Shown here in pieces: positions 1 through 5,679 of a stretch of DNA of 5,679 nt (positions are counted from its first letter, which is position 1; every line of letters begins with the position of its first letter). A model generated the notes under the pieces. It was not told the DNA's origin. It made no database searches and saw only the letters and a program-made list of their open reading frames with translations. A program made the position numbers and the translations under genes. The stretch covers positions 1 through 5,679 of the forward strand of contig JAQVYP010000118.1 in the NCBI GenBank assembly GCA_029004655.1, given 5' to 3'. Origin of the DNA: Oscillospiraceae bacterium (lineage in GTDB: Bacteria > Bacillota > Clostridia > Oscillospirales > Acutalibacteraceae).

Positions 1-1
1 A

Positions 2-973
2 TTGTTTTCAAATAAATTAATGGAACAATTTGATGTTACGGTTAATGCATGGTATGGCACACAATCAACAGTATTGGGATTGCTTGGAGATACCCATTGC
101 ATTGATTTAGAATCAATAATGGCGCACAACCTTGTTGAAAGTGTCAAGCGCGTACAGGAGCCATATAAAAAAGCAAACAGAAAATTCCATCCCAGCGATA
201 CAGTTATAGATGTGGGTGGAATTAAAATAGGCGGTGGAGAACTTCAAATAATTGCGGGACCATGCTCAGTTGAAAGTGAAGAACAAATTATCGGCATAGC
301 CGAATCCGTTAAGCACAGTGGCGCCTCTATGCTCCGTGGCGGTGCATTCAAGCCCAGAACCTCTCCATATGCCTTCCAAGGGCTTCGTGCTGAGGGGTTA
401 GAACTTCTTACTGAAGCAAAAAAGCAAACAGGTATGCCTATCGTAACGGAAATAATGAGTGCTAACCACATTGACATGTTTAAAAATGTGGATATCATTC
501 AAGTCGGCGCCCGTAATATGCAAAATTTCGAGCTTCTTAAAGAGTTAGGTCATATTGATAAACCAATTCTGCTAAAACGTGGGCTTGCAAACACAATTGA
601 AGAAACCTTGATGAGCGCCGAATATATTATGAGCGGCGGCAATGAAAAGGTTATTTTGTGCGAGCGTGGAATTCGAACCTATGAAACTTTCACTCGCAAC
701 ACGCTCGATATCTCTGCAATTCCGATTTTCAAGAAGCTTTCTCATCTTCCTGTTGTTGTCGATCCGTCACACGCGGCAGGCATAACTTGGCTTGTTGAGC
801 CGCTATCAATGGCAGCAATTGCCGCTGGAGCAGACGGGTTAATTATCGAAGTGCATAATGATCCGCCAAAGGCATTGTCGGACGGAGCCCAATCTATTAC
901 ACCGGAACAGTTTGATAACCTCAGCAAAAAGCTGTTTGCCTGTTCAGCAGCAATCAAAAATATAAATAAATAG
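2..973 (+). CDS. aroF: 3-deoxy-7-phosphoheptulonate (DAHP) synthase, type I-beta, 5'-partial
   Basis: Cytoplasmic enzyme of the first shikimate step: PEP plus erythrose 4-phosphate gives DAHP. The 323 visible residues contain the end of an N-terminal ferredoxin-like regulatory domain (to about residue 62), then FHPSDTVID and the catalytic TIM barrel. Visible motifs are IIAGPCSVE (residues 83-91), LRGGAFKPRTSPYAFQG, QVGARNMQNF, LLKRG, CERGIRTYE and VVDPSHAAG. The expected metal ligands Cys88, His257, Glu283 and Asp294 are all present, matching Cys102, His272, Glu298 and Asp309 of the Thermotoga maritima enzyme as I remember it. That alignment implies about 14-15 N-terminal residues lie before the window, so the TTG at base 2 is most likely an internal Leu codon and the true start and ribosome-binding site are not visible. 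The stop is TAG. In this family the N-terminal domain mediates feedback inhibition by Tyr or Phe; which one applies here cannot be read from sequence. Family call very secure; the symbol aroF (versus aroG or aroA in Bacillus naming) is convention. Confidence 0.96.
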   Translation: MFSNKLMEQFDVTVNAWYGTQSTVLGLLGDTHCIDLESIMAHNLVESVKRVQEPYKKANRKFHPSDTVIDVGGIKIGGGELQIIAGPCSVESEEQIIGIAESVKHSGASMLRGGAFKPRTSPYAFQGLRAEGLELLTEAKKQTGMPIVTEIMSANHIDMFKNVDIIQVGARNMQNFELLKELGHIDKPILLKRGLANTIEETLMSAEYIMSGGNEKVILCERGIRTYETFTRNTLDISAIPIFKKLSHLPVVVDPSHAAGITWLVEPLSMAAIAAGADGLIIEVHNDPPKALSDGAQSITPEQFDNLSKKLFACSAAIKNINK

Positions 974-978
974 CTTGA

Positions 979-1006
979 TTGACAGCGCCATTTGGTATTA
1001 TATAAT
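979..1006 (+). promoter_or_regulatory. Consensus sigma-A/sigma-70 promoter upstream of aroB
   Basis: TTGACA at 979-984 and TATAAT at 1001-1006 are both exact consensus hexamers, separated by 16 bp (the optimum is about 17). The -35 box begins five bases after the aroF stop codon. Transcription would be expected to start near 1012-1014 (the GGG after the TATAATATAA run), leaving a leader of about 40 nt before aroB. I see no TG extended -10 and no obvious operator, T-box or attenuator in that leader. It should allow aroB-aroA-aroC-pheA to be transcribed independently of whatever drives aroF. The boxes are seen directly; activity is inferred. Confidence 0.8.
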
Positions 1007-1042
1007 ATAAGGGAACCTCTAAAAACACAATAAAATTAGCCG

Positions 1043-1048
1043 GGTGAT
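1043..1048 (+). promoter_or_regulatory. Ribosome-binding site of aroB
   Basis: GGTGAT is complementary to the GGTGAT part of the consensus anti-Shine-Dalgarno target. It lies 4 nt before the ATG at 1053. It supports that ATG, which also gives the expected N-terminus for the family (a short beta strand, then YNILIGKGLL). The spacing is slightly short. Confidence 0.6.
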
Positions 1049-1052
1049 TTAA

Positions 1053-2108
1053 ATGATAACAATAACCGTAAACAGTGAAACAGGGTATAATATTTTAATA
1101 GGCAAGGGACTTTTATTCAGTTGTGGAAACTCAATACGGGAAGTAGCACGAGGACAAAAGGTTCTTGTAATTTCGGACACAAATGTTGCACCATTGTATG
1201 CACAGGCGGTTGTTGACAGCCTCGCAGAAAACGGCTTTGAATCGGATCTGTTTACATTCCCCGCCGGAGAAACCAATAAAACCCTTGAAACTGTCGGGCA
1301 CATGCTGGACGCAATGAGCGAATTTGGACTTTCGCGTTCAGATTTAGTGGTGGCTTTAGGCGGCGGTGTGTGTGGTGACCTTGCAGGTTTTGCCTCTGCA
1401 ATTTATTTAAGAGGTATTGATTTTGTGTCCATCCCAACAACACTGCTTGCTCAAATTGATTCATCAGTTGGCGGGAAAACAGCTTGTGACCTTGAATCAG
1501 GCAAAAACCTTGCCGGCGCTTTTCATAATCCACAGCTTATAATTATAGACCCCGATTGCCTTTCAACTCTGTCTGAACGTTATTTTAATGACGGCATAGC
1601 CGAGGCAATAAAATATGGATGCATTAAATCCAAAACGCTTTTTAACAGATTATTAACAGAAAATCCAGTAGATTTTATTGAAGATTTGATTGAGGAATGT
1701 ATAACAATAAAGAAAAATGTTGTTGAAAATGATTTCCGTGAAAACGGCGAACGCATGTTGCTCAATTTCGGGCATACAATCGGCCACGCAATCGAAAAAT
1801 ATTATAACTTTAGTGAGATTTCTCATGGTGAAGCCGTTGGAATAGGTATGGTGGTCATAACCGCCGCTGCGGAGCAAAATGGTCTGCTTGAAATCGGTAT
1901 TTCTGATAAAATCACCGCATGTTTAAAGCTATATTCCCTTCCTACCCATACAACTATTCCATTCGAAACATTGGCTGATTTAGCATTCGCAGATAAAAAG
2001 CGACGTGGCTCTTATCTTAACCTTGTACTGCTTCATGATATCGGTGAGTCCTATATATACAAAATCAACACATCAAAGCTAGAGAGCTTTTTTAACGGGG
2101 GGTTGTGA
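1053..2108 (+). CDS. aroB: 3-dehydroquinate synthase
   Basis: NAD- and metal-dependent cytoplasmic enzyme of the second shikimate step; it converts DAHP to 3-dehydroquinate. At 351 residues it is full length (E. coli about 362). The N-terminal Rossmann-like NAD domain shows VLVISDTNVAPLY (37-49), FPAGETNKT (69-77) and ALGGGVCGDLAGF (101-113). The core then carries YLRGIDFVSIPTTLLAQ, DSSVGGKTA (136-144) and GKNLAGAFHNP (150-160). The metal ligands are Glu184 (GIAEAIKYG), His241 (LNFGHTIGHAIE) and His258 (SHGEAVGIGM); Lys142, Lys151 and Arg120 match substrate-binding positions of the family. The start is the ATG after GGTGAT. The gene lies 79 bp downstream of aroF behind its own consensus promoter. 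Its TGA stop is one codon from the aroA start and in the same frame. The related 2-deoxy-scyllo-inosose synthases are unlikely given the setting among shikimate genes. Confidence 0.97.
   Translation: MITITVNSETGYNILIGKGLLFSCGNSIREVARGQKVLVISDTNVAPLYAQAVVDSLAENGFESDLFTFPAGETNKTLETVGHMLDAMSEFGLSRSDLVVALGGGVCGDLAGFASAIYLRGIDFVSIPTTLLAQIDSSVGGKTACDLESGKNLAGAFHNPQLIIIDPDCLSTLSERYFNDGIAEAIKYGCIKSKTLFNRLLTENPVDFIEDLIEECITIKKNVVENDFRENGERMLLNFGHTIGHAIEKYYNFSEISHGEAVGIGMVVITAAAEQNGLLEIGISDKITACLKLYSLPTHTTIPFETLADLAFADKKRRGSYLNLVLLHDIGESYIYKINTSKLESFFNGGL
2075..2093 (+). other. Small hairpin followed by a T run at the 3' end of aroB
   Basis: AAAGCT (2075-2080), loop AGAG (2081-2084) and AGCTTT (2085-2090) form a perfect 6-bp stem with a tetraloop. 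The T run extends to 2093 (six T in all, three of them in the stem). It sits inside the last codons of aroB and ends 3 nt before the G run that serves as the aroA ribosome-binding site. With only two G-C pairs it is weak for a terminator, and translating ribosomes would melt it. It might be a pause, a processing site or a mild polarity element, or simply chance. The stem is seen; any function is speculative. Confidence 0.25.
2097..2102 (+). promoter_or_regulatory. Ribosome-binding site of aroA, supporting a TTG start
   Basis: A run of six G lies 9 nt before the TTG at 2112, within the last codons of aroB. It is a reasonable though not ideal Shine-Dalgarno site. No ATG or GTG in the aroA frame lies between the aroB TGA and the conserved PASKSACHR motif, so TTG is the only sensible start. 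Confidence 0.6.
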
Positions 2109-2111
2109 AGC

Positions 2112-3362
2112 TTGAGCAGTGTCAAAATTTTGCCCTCTCCCCTATGCGGCCGTGTTACGATTCCAGCATCAAAAAGTGCCTGCCACAGAAGTATAATTTG
2201 TGCCGCACTAGGCTGCGGTACAAGCATCATTAAAAACTGTGGAACCTCTTCCGATATTGAAGCAACTTTAAACGGAATGAAAGCACTTGGCACAAGCTTC
2301 AGGGAAAATAACGGGGTTCTTATTGTTGAGAGAAATAATCCTCCAAAATCCTGTACAATCAATTGCAAAGAATCAGGTTCAACCTTGAGGTTTTTATTGC
2401 CGATTGCCGCGGCTCTCGGAGTAAATGCCACCTTCACAGGCGAGGGACGACTGCCCACACGCCCGATAAAAGCCCTGACCGATGTGTTGCGTCAAGGTGG
2501 TGTGGAATGTTCGTCCGACACTCTTCCACTAACAATTAACCGACAGTTTAAAGGCGGCCAATACAGCTTGCCGGGAAACATAAGTTCGCAATATATAACA
2601 GGACTACTTTTTGCTTTGGCGCTTACTAAAACGCCAAGCCAAATAGTGCTTACAACAAATTTGGAATCTGCGCCTTATATTGACATGACAATTTCCGAAA
2701 TGAAATATTTCGGAGTTTATGTTGAAACTTGTGAAAACGGCTACAAAATTTCTGCCAACCAAAGTTTTTGTGCATGTGACAGAACAATCGAGGGCGACTG
2801 GTCACAGGCGGCATTTTTTATGTCTGCTGCGGCAATAGCTGGCAGTATCACAATCAAAGGACTCCTAGAAAATTCACTTCAGGGCGACCGTAAAGCTGTT
2901 GACGTCTTCAGAGATTTTGGTGCTGACGTGCTTTTTTCAAACGGAGAACTAAACATTAAAAAAGGCAACTTGAAAGGAATAAGTGTTGATGCTTCACAAA
3001 TCCCTGACATGGTTCCCGCAATTGCCGTTACTGCGGCTTTTGCCGAAGGCACAACCATAATACATTCCGCCGCAAGATTGCGCGCGAAGGAAAGCGACCG
3101 CCTGCTTGAAACTGCAAAGCGACTTCGCGCTTTCGGTGTAAATGTGGATGAAACAGCTGATGGGTTAATTATTCATGGCGGAGCCCCGACAGGCGCGTCC
3201 ATAGATGGTGCAAATGACCATAGAATTGTCATGGCTTTTGCAATAGCTGCGGCAAACAGTAGGGGCACAAGTGTTATTGATGGGTTTGAAGCAATCAATA
3301 AATCCTACCCTCACTTTTTCGATGATTTTAATAATCTGGGAGGTAATTCAAATGTCCTCTAA
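2112..3362 (+). CDS. aroA: 3-phosphoshikimate 1-carboxyvinyltransferase (EPSP synthase)
   Basis: Transfers the enolpyruvyl group of PEP to shikimate 3-phosphate, giving EPSP; this is the sixth shikimate step and the glyphosate target. At 416 residues it is full length (E. coli 427). Family residues visible are Lys21, Ser22 and Arg26 in PASKSACHR; Ser158-Ser159-Gln160 (substrate binding); Asp299 in QIPDMVPA (the catalytic Asp313 of E. coli); Glu327 and Arg330 in LRAKESDRL; Arg371 in NDHRIVMAF; and Lys397 in NKSYPHFF. The PEP/glyphosate loop reads ESGSTLRF (87-94) instead of the class I NAGTAMRP: the glycine at the Gly96 position is kept, but Phe94 stands where E. coli has Pro101. The protein has 11 cysteines, one (Cys24) inside the N-terminal substrate motif. 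Translation starts at TTG, one codon after aroB and in its frame; the 3' end overlaps aroC by 11 bp. MurA, the other enolpyruvyl transferase, is excluded by the RAKESDR and shikimate-type motifs and by the gene order. Confidence 0.96.
   Translation: MSSVKILPSPLCGRVTIPASKSACHRSIICAALGCGTSIIKNCGTSSDIEATLNGMKALGTSFRENNGVLIVERNNPPKSCTINCKESGSTLRFLLPIAAALGVNATFTGEGRLPTRPIKALTDVLRQGGVECSSDTLPLTINRQFKGGQYSLPGNISSQYITGLLFALALTKTPSQIVLTTNLESAPYIDMTISEMKYFGVYVETCENGYKISANQSFCACDRTIEGDWSQAAFFMSAAAIAGSITIKGLLENSLQGDRKAVDVFRDFGADVLFSNGELNIKKGNLKGISVDASQIPDMVPAIAVTAAFAEGTTIIHSAARLRAKESDRLLETAKRLRAFGVNVDETADGLIIHGGAPTGASIDGANDHRIVMAFAIAAANSRGTSVIDGFEAINKSYPHFFDDFNNLGGNSNVL
3338..3344 (+). promoter_or_regulatory. 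Strong ribosome-binding site of aroC, inside aroA
   Basis: GGGAGGT contains the full GGAGG core (3339-3343) and stands 7 nt from the ATG at 3352, near-ideal spacing. It fixes the aroC start at 3352. An in-frame upstream ATG at 3271 would add 27 residues with no family similarity that I recognise. This is the best Shine-Dalgarno site in the window, and it lies within the closing codons of aroA. Confidence 0.85.
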
Positions 3363-4443
3363 CTTTGGTGATTTAATTCGTATAACAATTTTTGGTGAAA
3401 GTCATGGACCTGCAATCGGTTTGGTTATGGACTCTCCACCTGTAGGATATGAAATATCCGAGGAACTTGTTTTAGCTCAAATGAAAAGGCGTGCGCCGGG
3501 ACAGGACGCGACCGCAACCTCCCGTGTTGAGGCGGATATTCCCGAGTTTTTGTCCGGTCTGCTTGACGGCAAAACCACCGGCGCACCGCTGGCTTGTATA
3601 ATCAGAAACACTAATACCCACTCAGGGGATTATGATAATATTGTGCGTTGTCCCCGACCTTCTCATGCCGATTATGCCGCAAGTGTGCGCTATGATGGGA
3701 ACAATGATATTAGGGGCGGTGGTCACTTTTCGGGCAGACTAACCGCACCGCTTGTTATAGCCGGTAGTATTGCAAAGCAAATTCTGTCCAAAAACGGAAT
3801 AGCTGTTGTAGGACATGTTCTGCAAATAGGAAAAGCCAAAGATTCAGAATTTTGCACTACTTCAATTGATGACGAATTAGCAGAAAAGCTTTCAAACGAA
3901 TATTTTGCCACAATTTCGGATTCTGCAAAGGAAAAAATGTATTCAGAAATTATGGCAGCAAAATCAGAAAACAATTCGATAGGCGGAGCAGTCGAAATTG
4001 CAGTTACAGGGCTGCCGGTCGGCGTTGGTGATCCAATGTTCGGTGGAGTTGAAAACGTTATTTCAAGCGCTGTCTACGGCGTTCCTGCCGTTAAGGCTGT
4101 GTCCTTTGGCGCAGGATTTGATTTTGCCGGGATGCGCGGCAGTGAAGCTAACGATCAAATGTATGTTGATGATAATGGTGAAGTAAAATGCCTCACCAAT
4201 AATTGCGGAGGAATAACGGGAGGAATAACCAACTCAATGCCGGTTATTATCAAAGCCTATCTGAAGCCCACCCCTTCGATTGGTAGACCGCAGCACACGG
4301 TTGATGTCACTGACTGTACTAATTCAATTCTCGAGATAAAAGGCCGTCACGACCCCTGCATCGTGCCCAGAGCGCTACCTGCAATTGAATCTGCTGTTGC
4401 GCTTGCAATACTTAATCTTCTCGCAAGGGGTGGCAGAATATGA
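3352..4443 (+). CDS. aroC: Chorismate synthase
   Basis: Uses reduced FMN to eliminate phosphate from EPSP, giving chorismate, the branch point for Phe, Tyr, Trp, folate and quinones. It has 363 residues from the ATG at 3352 (E. coli 361). Visible motifs in order are IFGESHGPAIG (13-23, catalytic His18), MKRRAPGQ (44-51), RPSHADYA (102-109), RYDGNNDIRGGGHFSGR (113-129, catalytic His125), SFGAGFDFAGMRGSEAND (251-268), NNCGGITGGITNSMP (283-297), KPTPSIG (305-311) and GRHDPCIVPRALP (331-343, Asp334). All expected active-site residues are present. No flavin reductase domain is fused to it, so reduced FMN must come from elsewhere, as in the usual bacterial monofunctional enzymes. The start overlaps the last 11 bp of aroA and the stop overlaps the pheA start (ATGA), which suggests coupled translation. 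Confidence 0.97.
   Translation: MSSNFGDLIRITIFGESHGPAIGLVMDSPPVGYEISEELVLAQMKRRAPGQDATATSRVEADIPEFLSGLLDGKTTGAPLACIIRNTNTHSGDYDNIVRCPRPSHADYAASVRYDGNNDIRGGGHFSGRLTAPLVIAGSIAKQILSKNGIAVVGHVLQIGKAKDSEFCTTSIDDELAEKLSNEYFATISDSAKEKMYSEIMAAKSENNSIGGAVEIAVTGLPVGVGDPMFGGVENVISSAVYGVPAVKAVSFGAGFDFAGMRGSEANDQMYVDDNGEVKCLTNNCGGITGGITNSMPVIIKAYLKPTPSIGRPQHTVDVTDCTNSILEIKGRHDPCIVPRALPAIESAVALAILNLLARGGRI
4425..4433 (+). promoter_or_regulatory. Ribosome-binding site of pheA, inside aroC
   Basis: AAGGGGTGG lies in the closing codons of aroC, with 6 nt between it and the ATG at 4440. Together with the ATGA stop/start overlap it points to translational coupling of aroC and pheA. Confidence 0.65.
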
Positions 4444-5573
4444 ATCTTAAAAAAATCAGAGAAGAAATTGATTCGATAGACATTCAGCTGGTGAATTTGC
4501 TATGCCGCAGAATGAACTGTTCAATTAATGTTGCAGAAGTTAAGTGCAAAGAATCTTTGCCTGTTTTAAATTCACAACGTGAACAGCAAATTCTTGAAAA
4601 GGTTCAAAAAATGGGTGGTAACTTCGGAAACTATCTTTATCCCATTTATCAGGCAATAATGGAATCAAGTCGTGATTTGCAAAGTGATGTTTTGGAAAGT
4701 GAAAATGCAGTTATCAAGGAAATTGAAGCTGCAAGGAAAGACATTTCTAATTACACTCCCCCTGCAAATGTTTTATGCCAAGGCGTAGAGGGTGCATTTT
4801 CACATGAGGCGGCAAAATGTTTCTATCCAAATTCAAATATTGATTTTTGCTCCAGTTTTGCAGATGTTTTCAAAGCTGTTGATTCAGGAACAGCTGTTGT
4901 TGGGGTCGTTCCGGTTGAAAATTCTTCTGCCGGTTCTGTATCCGATGTATATGACCTTATTTTGAAATATCGTCATTATATCATCGGTGCTGTCAATATG
5001 AAAATCGAACAGAATCTGCTTGGGCTAAAAGGAGCAAAGTTAGCTGATATAAAAACAGTTTATTCTCAACCACACGCACTTGCGCAATGCGATGAATTTA
5101 TTAAGAAAAATCAGCTTATTGCAGAAAAATATATAAATACAGCCGCCGCTGCACAAATGGTATCGAAAAAAGGTGATATCGCATGTGCGGCAATCGGTTC
5201 AAAACAAGCGGCCAAACTATATGGGTTAGAAATTATAGAACCTTCTATCCAAACAAACCAAAATAACATCACTCGCTTTATTGCTGTTTCAAAAAGGCTG
5301 ATAATTCAGAATGAAAGCGACAAAATCAGCTTGGCTTTCACGCTGCCACACGAGAAAGGTTCGCTTTCAAACACACTAACGCGTTTTACAAGGCATGGAT
5401 TTAATTTAACCAAAATTGAATCGCGCCCAACAGGAGAGCCTTTTGAATATCAGTTCTATCTTGATTTTACCGGAGATACAAGCGATCTAAACACTATCAG
5501 GCTTTTAGCATCGCTTTTTGATGAAATGCCACAGTTCACGTTCCTTGGCAACTACAAAGAAATGAAAATATAG
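4440..5573 (+). CDS. pheA: Bifunctional chorismate mutase / prephenate dehydratase with ACT domain (P-protein)
   Basis: Converts chorismate to prephenate and then to phenylpyruvate, committing carbon to phenylalanine. At 377 residues (E. coli PheA 386) it has three parts. An AroQ-type helical chorismate mutase spans about 1-85; Arg7, Arg24, Lys35, Arg47, Glu48 and Gln81 match Arg11, Arg28, Lys39, Arg51, Glu52 and Gln88 of E. coli, while Asp48 is replaced by Asn44. After a linker, prephenate dehydratase spans about 109-285: GVEGAFSHEAA (115-125), VVPVENSSAGSV (156-167), YSQPHALAQC (208-217), TAAAAQM and NNITRF (275-280), with catalytic Thr278 in TRF. A C-terminal ACT domain (about 295-375) has GSLS (307-310) where E. 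coli has GALV, and an intact ESRP (327-330); these two motifs bind phenylalanine in this family, so feedback inhibition by Phe is likely. It starts at the ATG overlapping the aroC stop and is the last gene of the cluster. Confidence 0.95.
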   Translation: MNLKKIREEIDSIDIQLVNLLCRRMNCSINVAEVKCKESLPVLNSQREQQILEKVQKMGGNFGNYLYPIYQAIMESSRDLQSDVLESENAVIKEIEAARKDISNYTPPANVLCQGVEGAFSHEAAKCFYPNSNIDFCSSFADVFKAVDSGTAVVGVVPVENSSAGSVSDVYDLILKYRHYIIGAVNMKIEQNLLGLKGAKLADIKTVYSQPHALAQCDEFIKKNQLIAEKYINTAAAAQMVSKKGDIACAAIGSKQAAKLYGLEIIEPSIQTNQNNITRFIAVSKRLIIQNESDKISLAFTLPHEKGSLSNTLTRFTRHGFNLTKIESRPTGEPFEYQFYLDFTGDTSDLNTIRLLASLFDEMPQFTFLGNYKEMKI

Positions 5574-5631
5574 CACAACTAAATGCGCATTGATTTTTTT
5601 CAATATTTTTGTTAATGTCAAATGATAAACA

Positions 5632-5670
5632 AACAAACAGCGAGCAACAAAAGTTACTCGCTGTTTTGTT
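5632..5670 (+). terminator. Rho-independent terminator after pheA
   Basis: A 10-bp perfect stem pairs 5635-5644 with 5657-5666 (core CAGCGAG/CTCGCTG). Past a C/A mismatch, AAC (5646-5648) pairs with GTT (5653-5655) around an AAAA loop. One bulged T (5667) allows three more outer pairs (5632-5634 with 5668-5670). The 3' side continues T-rich but broken (TTTTGTTATGCTTATT). The 5' side, AAACAAACAAAC, would give a U-rich tail on the other strand, so the hairpin may work in both directions. It begins about 60 nt after the pheA stop and most likely ends the aro-pheA transcript. The 3' flank runs to the window edge. Confidence 0.8.
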
Positions 5671-5679
5671 ATGCTTATT

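Noticed and set aside
2..22. TTG at base 2 or ATG at base 20 as the start of aroF
   Set aside because: Neither has a visible Shine-Dalgarno site, and alignment to the Thermotoga maritima enzyme places residue 1 about 14-15 residues into the N-terminal domain. The gene is cut by the window edge.
1012..1035. Sequence GGGAACCTCTAAAAAC after the aroB promoter, considered as an insertion-sequence end or leader attenuator
   Set aside because: No matching inverted copy, target duplication, leader peptide or stable hairpin is visible; it reads simply as an unstructured A-rich leader.
244..1877. Antisense and alternative-frame open frames across aroF and aroB, and similar ones further on
   Set aside because: They lie opposite strongly conserved enzymes, show no recognisable domains and have no convincing ribosome-binding sites; they are shadows of the real genes.
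3271..3351. Upstream ATG that would extend aroC by 27 residues
   Set aside because: The added segment lies wholly within aroA coding sequence and has no family similarity that I recognise, while the ATG at 3352 has a full GGGAGGT site 7 nt away and gives the family's usual N-terminus.
4207..4229. Direct repeat of GGAGGAATAAC in aroC, each copy resembling a ribosome-binding site
   Set aside because: It encodes the conserved GGITGGIT stretch of chorismate synthase, so the protein sequence explains the repeat; no start codon with a credible frame follows.
5589..5633. AT-rich inverted repeats between pheA and the terminator (ATTGA/TCAAT at 5589-5604; TTTGTT/AACAAA at 5608-5633)
   Set aside because: Stems of 5-6 almost pure A-T pairs are expected by chance in such sequence, and the clear terminator lies just downstream.

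Overview
The window holds a compact run of aromatic amino-acid biosynthesis genes, all on the + strand: aroF (5' end cut off by the window), aroB, aroA, aroC and pheA. They are followed by a short non-coding tail with an intrinsic terminator. Each gene is identified from family motifs and catalytic residues that can be read in its translation.

Organism: probably an anaerobic member of the Firmicutes, class Clostridia. This is inference from several points. Base composition is moderate to AT-rich. The Shine-Dalgarno sites are purine-rich, one promoter matches the sigma-A consensus exactly, and one start codon is TTG. The DAHP synthase resembles the Thermotoga/Bacillus (type I-beta) form. The EPSP synthase has the ESGSTLRF-type loop and is unusually rich in cysteine. 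I cannot name a genus.

Layout: aroF ends at 973. A 79-bp gap to aroB carries a TTGACA-16-TATAAT promoter that starts five bases after the aroF stop, so aroB-aroA-aroC-pheA can probably be transcribed without aroF's own promoter. aroB and aroA are separated by a single codon and lie in the same reading frame (TGA-AGC-TTG). aroA overlaps aroC by 11 bp, and aroC overlaps pheA by 4 bp (ATGA). Such tight packing implies one transcript with coupled translation. The hairpin at about 5632-5670 probably ends it.

Pathway: AroF condenses PEP and erythrose 4-phosphate to DAHP, and AroB cyclises DAHP to 3-dehydroquinate. AroA makes EPSP from shikimate 3-phosphate and PEP, and AroC makes chorismate. PheA (chorismate mutase, prephenate dehydratase and ACT domain) takes chorismate to phenylpyruvate. 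The middle steps (AroD/AroQ, AroE, AroK) and tyrosine-branch TyrA are not in the window.

This is an ordinary primary-metabolism operon. I see no mobile element, CRISPR array, tRNA, riboswitch or unknown gene. The points worth a second look are small: the internal consensus promoter, the in-frame aroB/aroA junction with a nearby hairpin, and substitutions in the chorismate mutase and EPSP synthase active-site regions.
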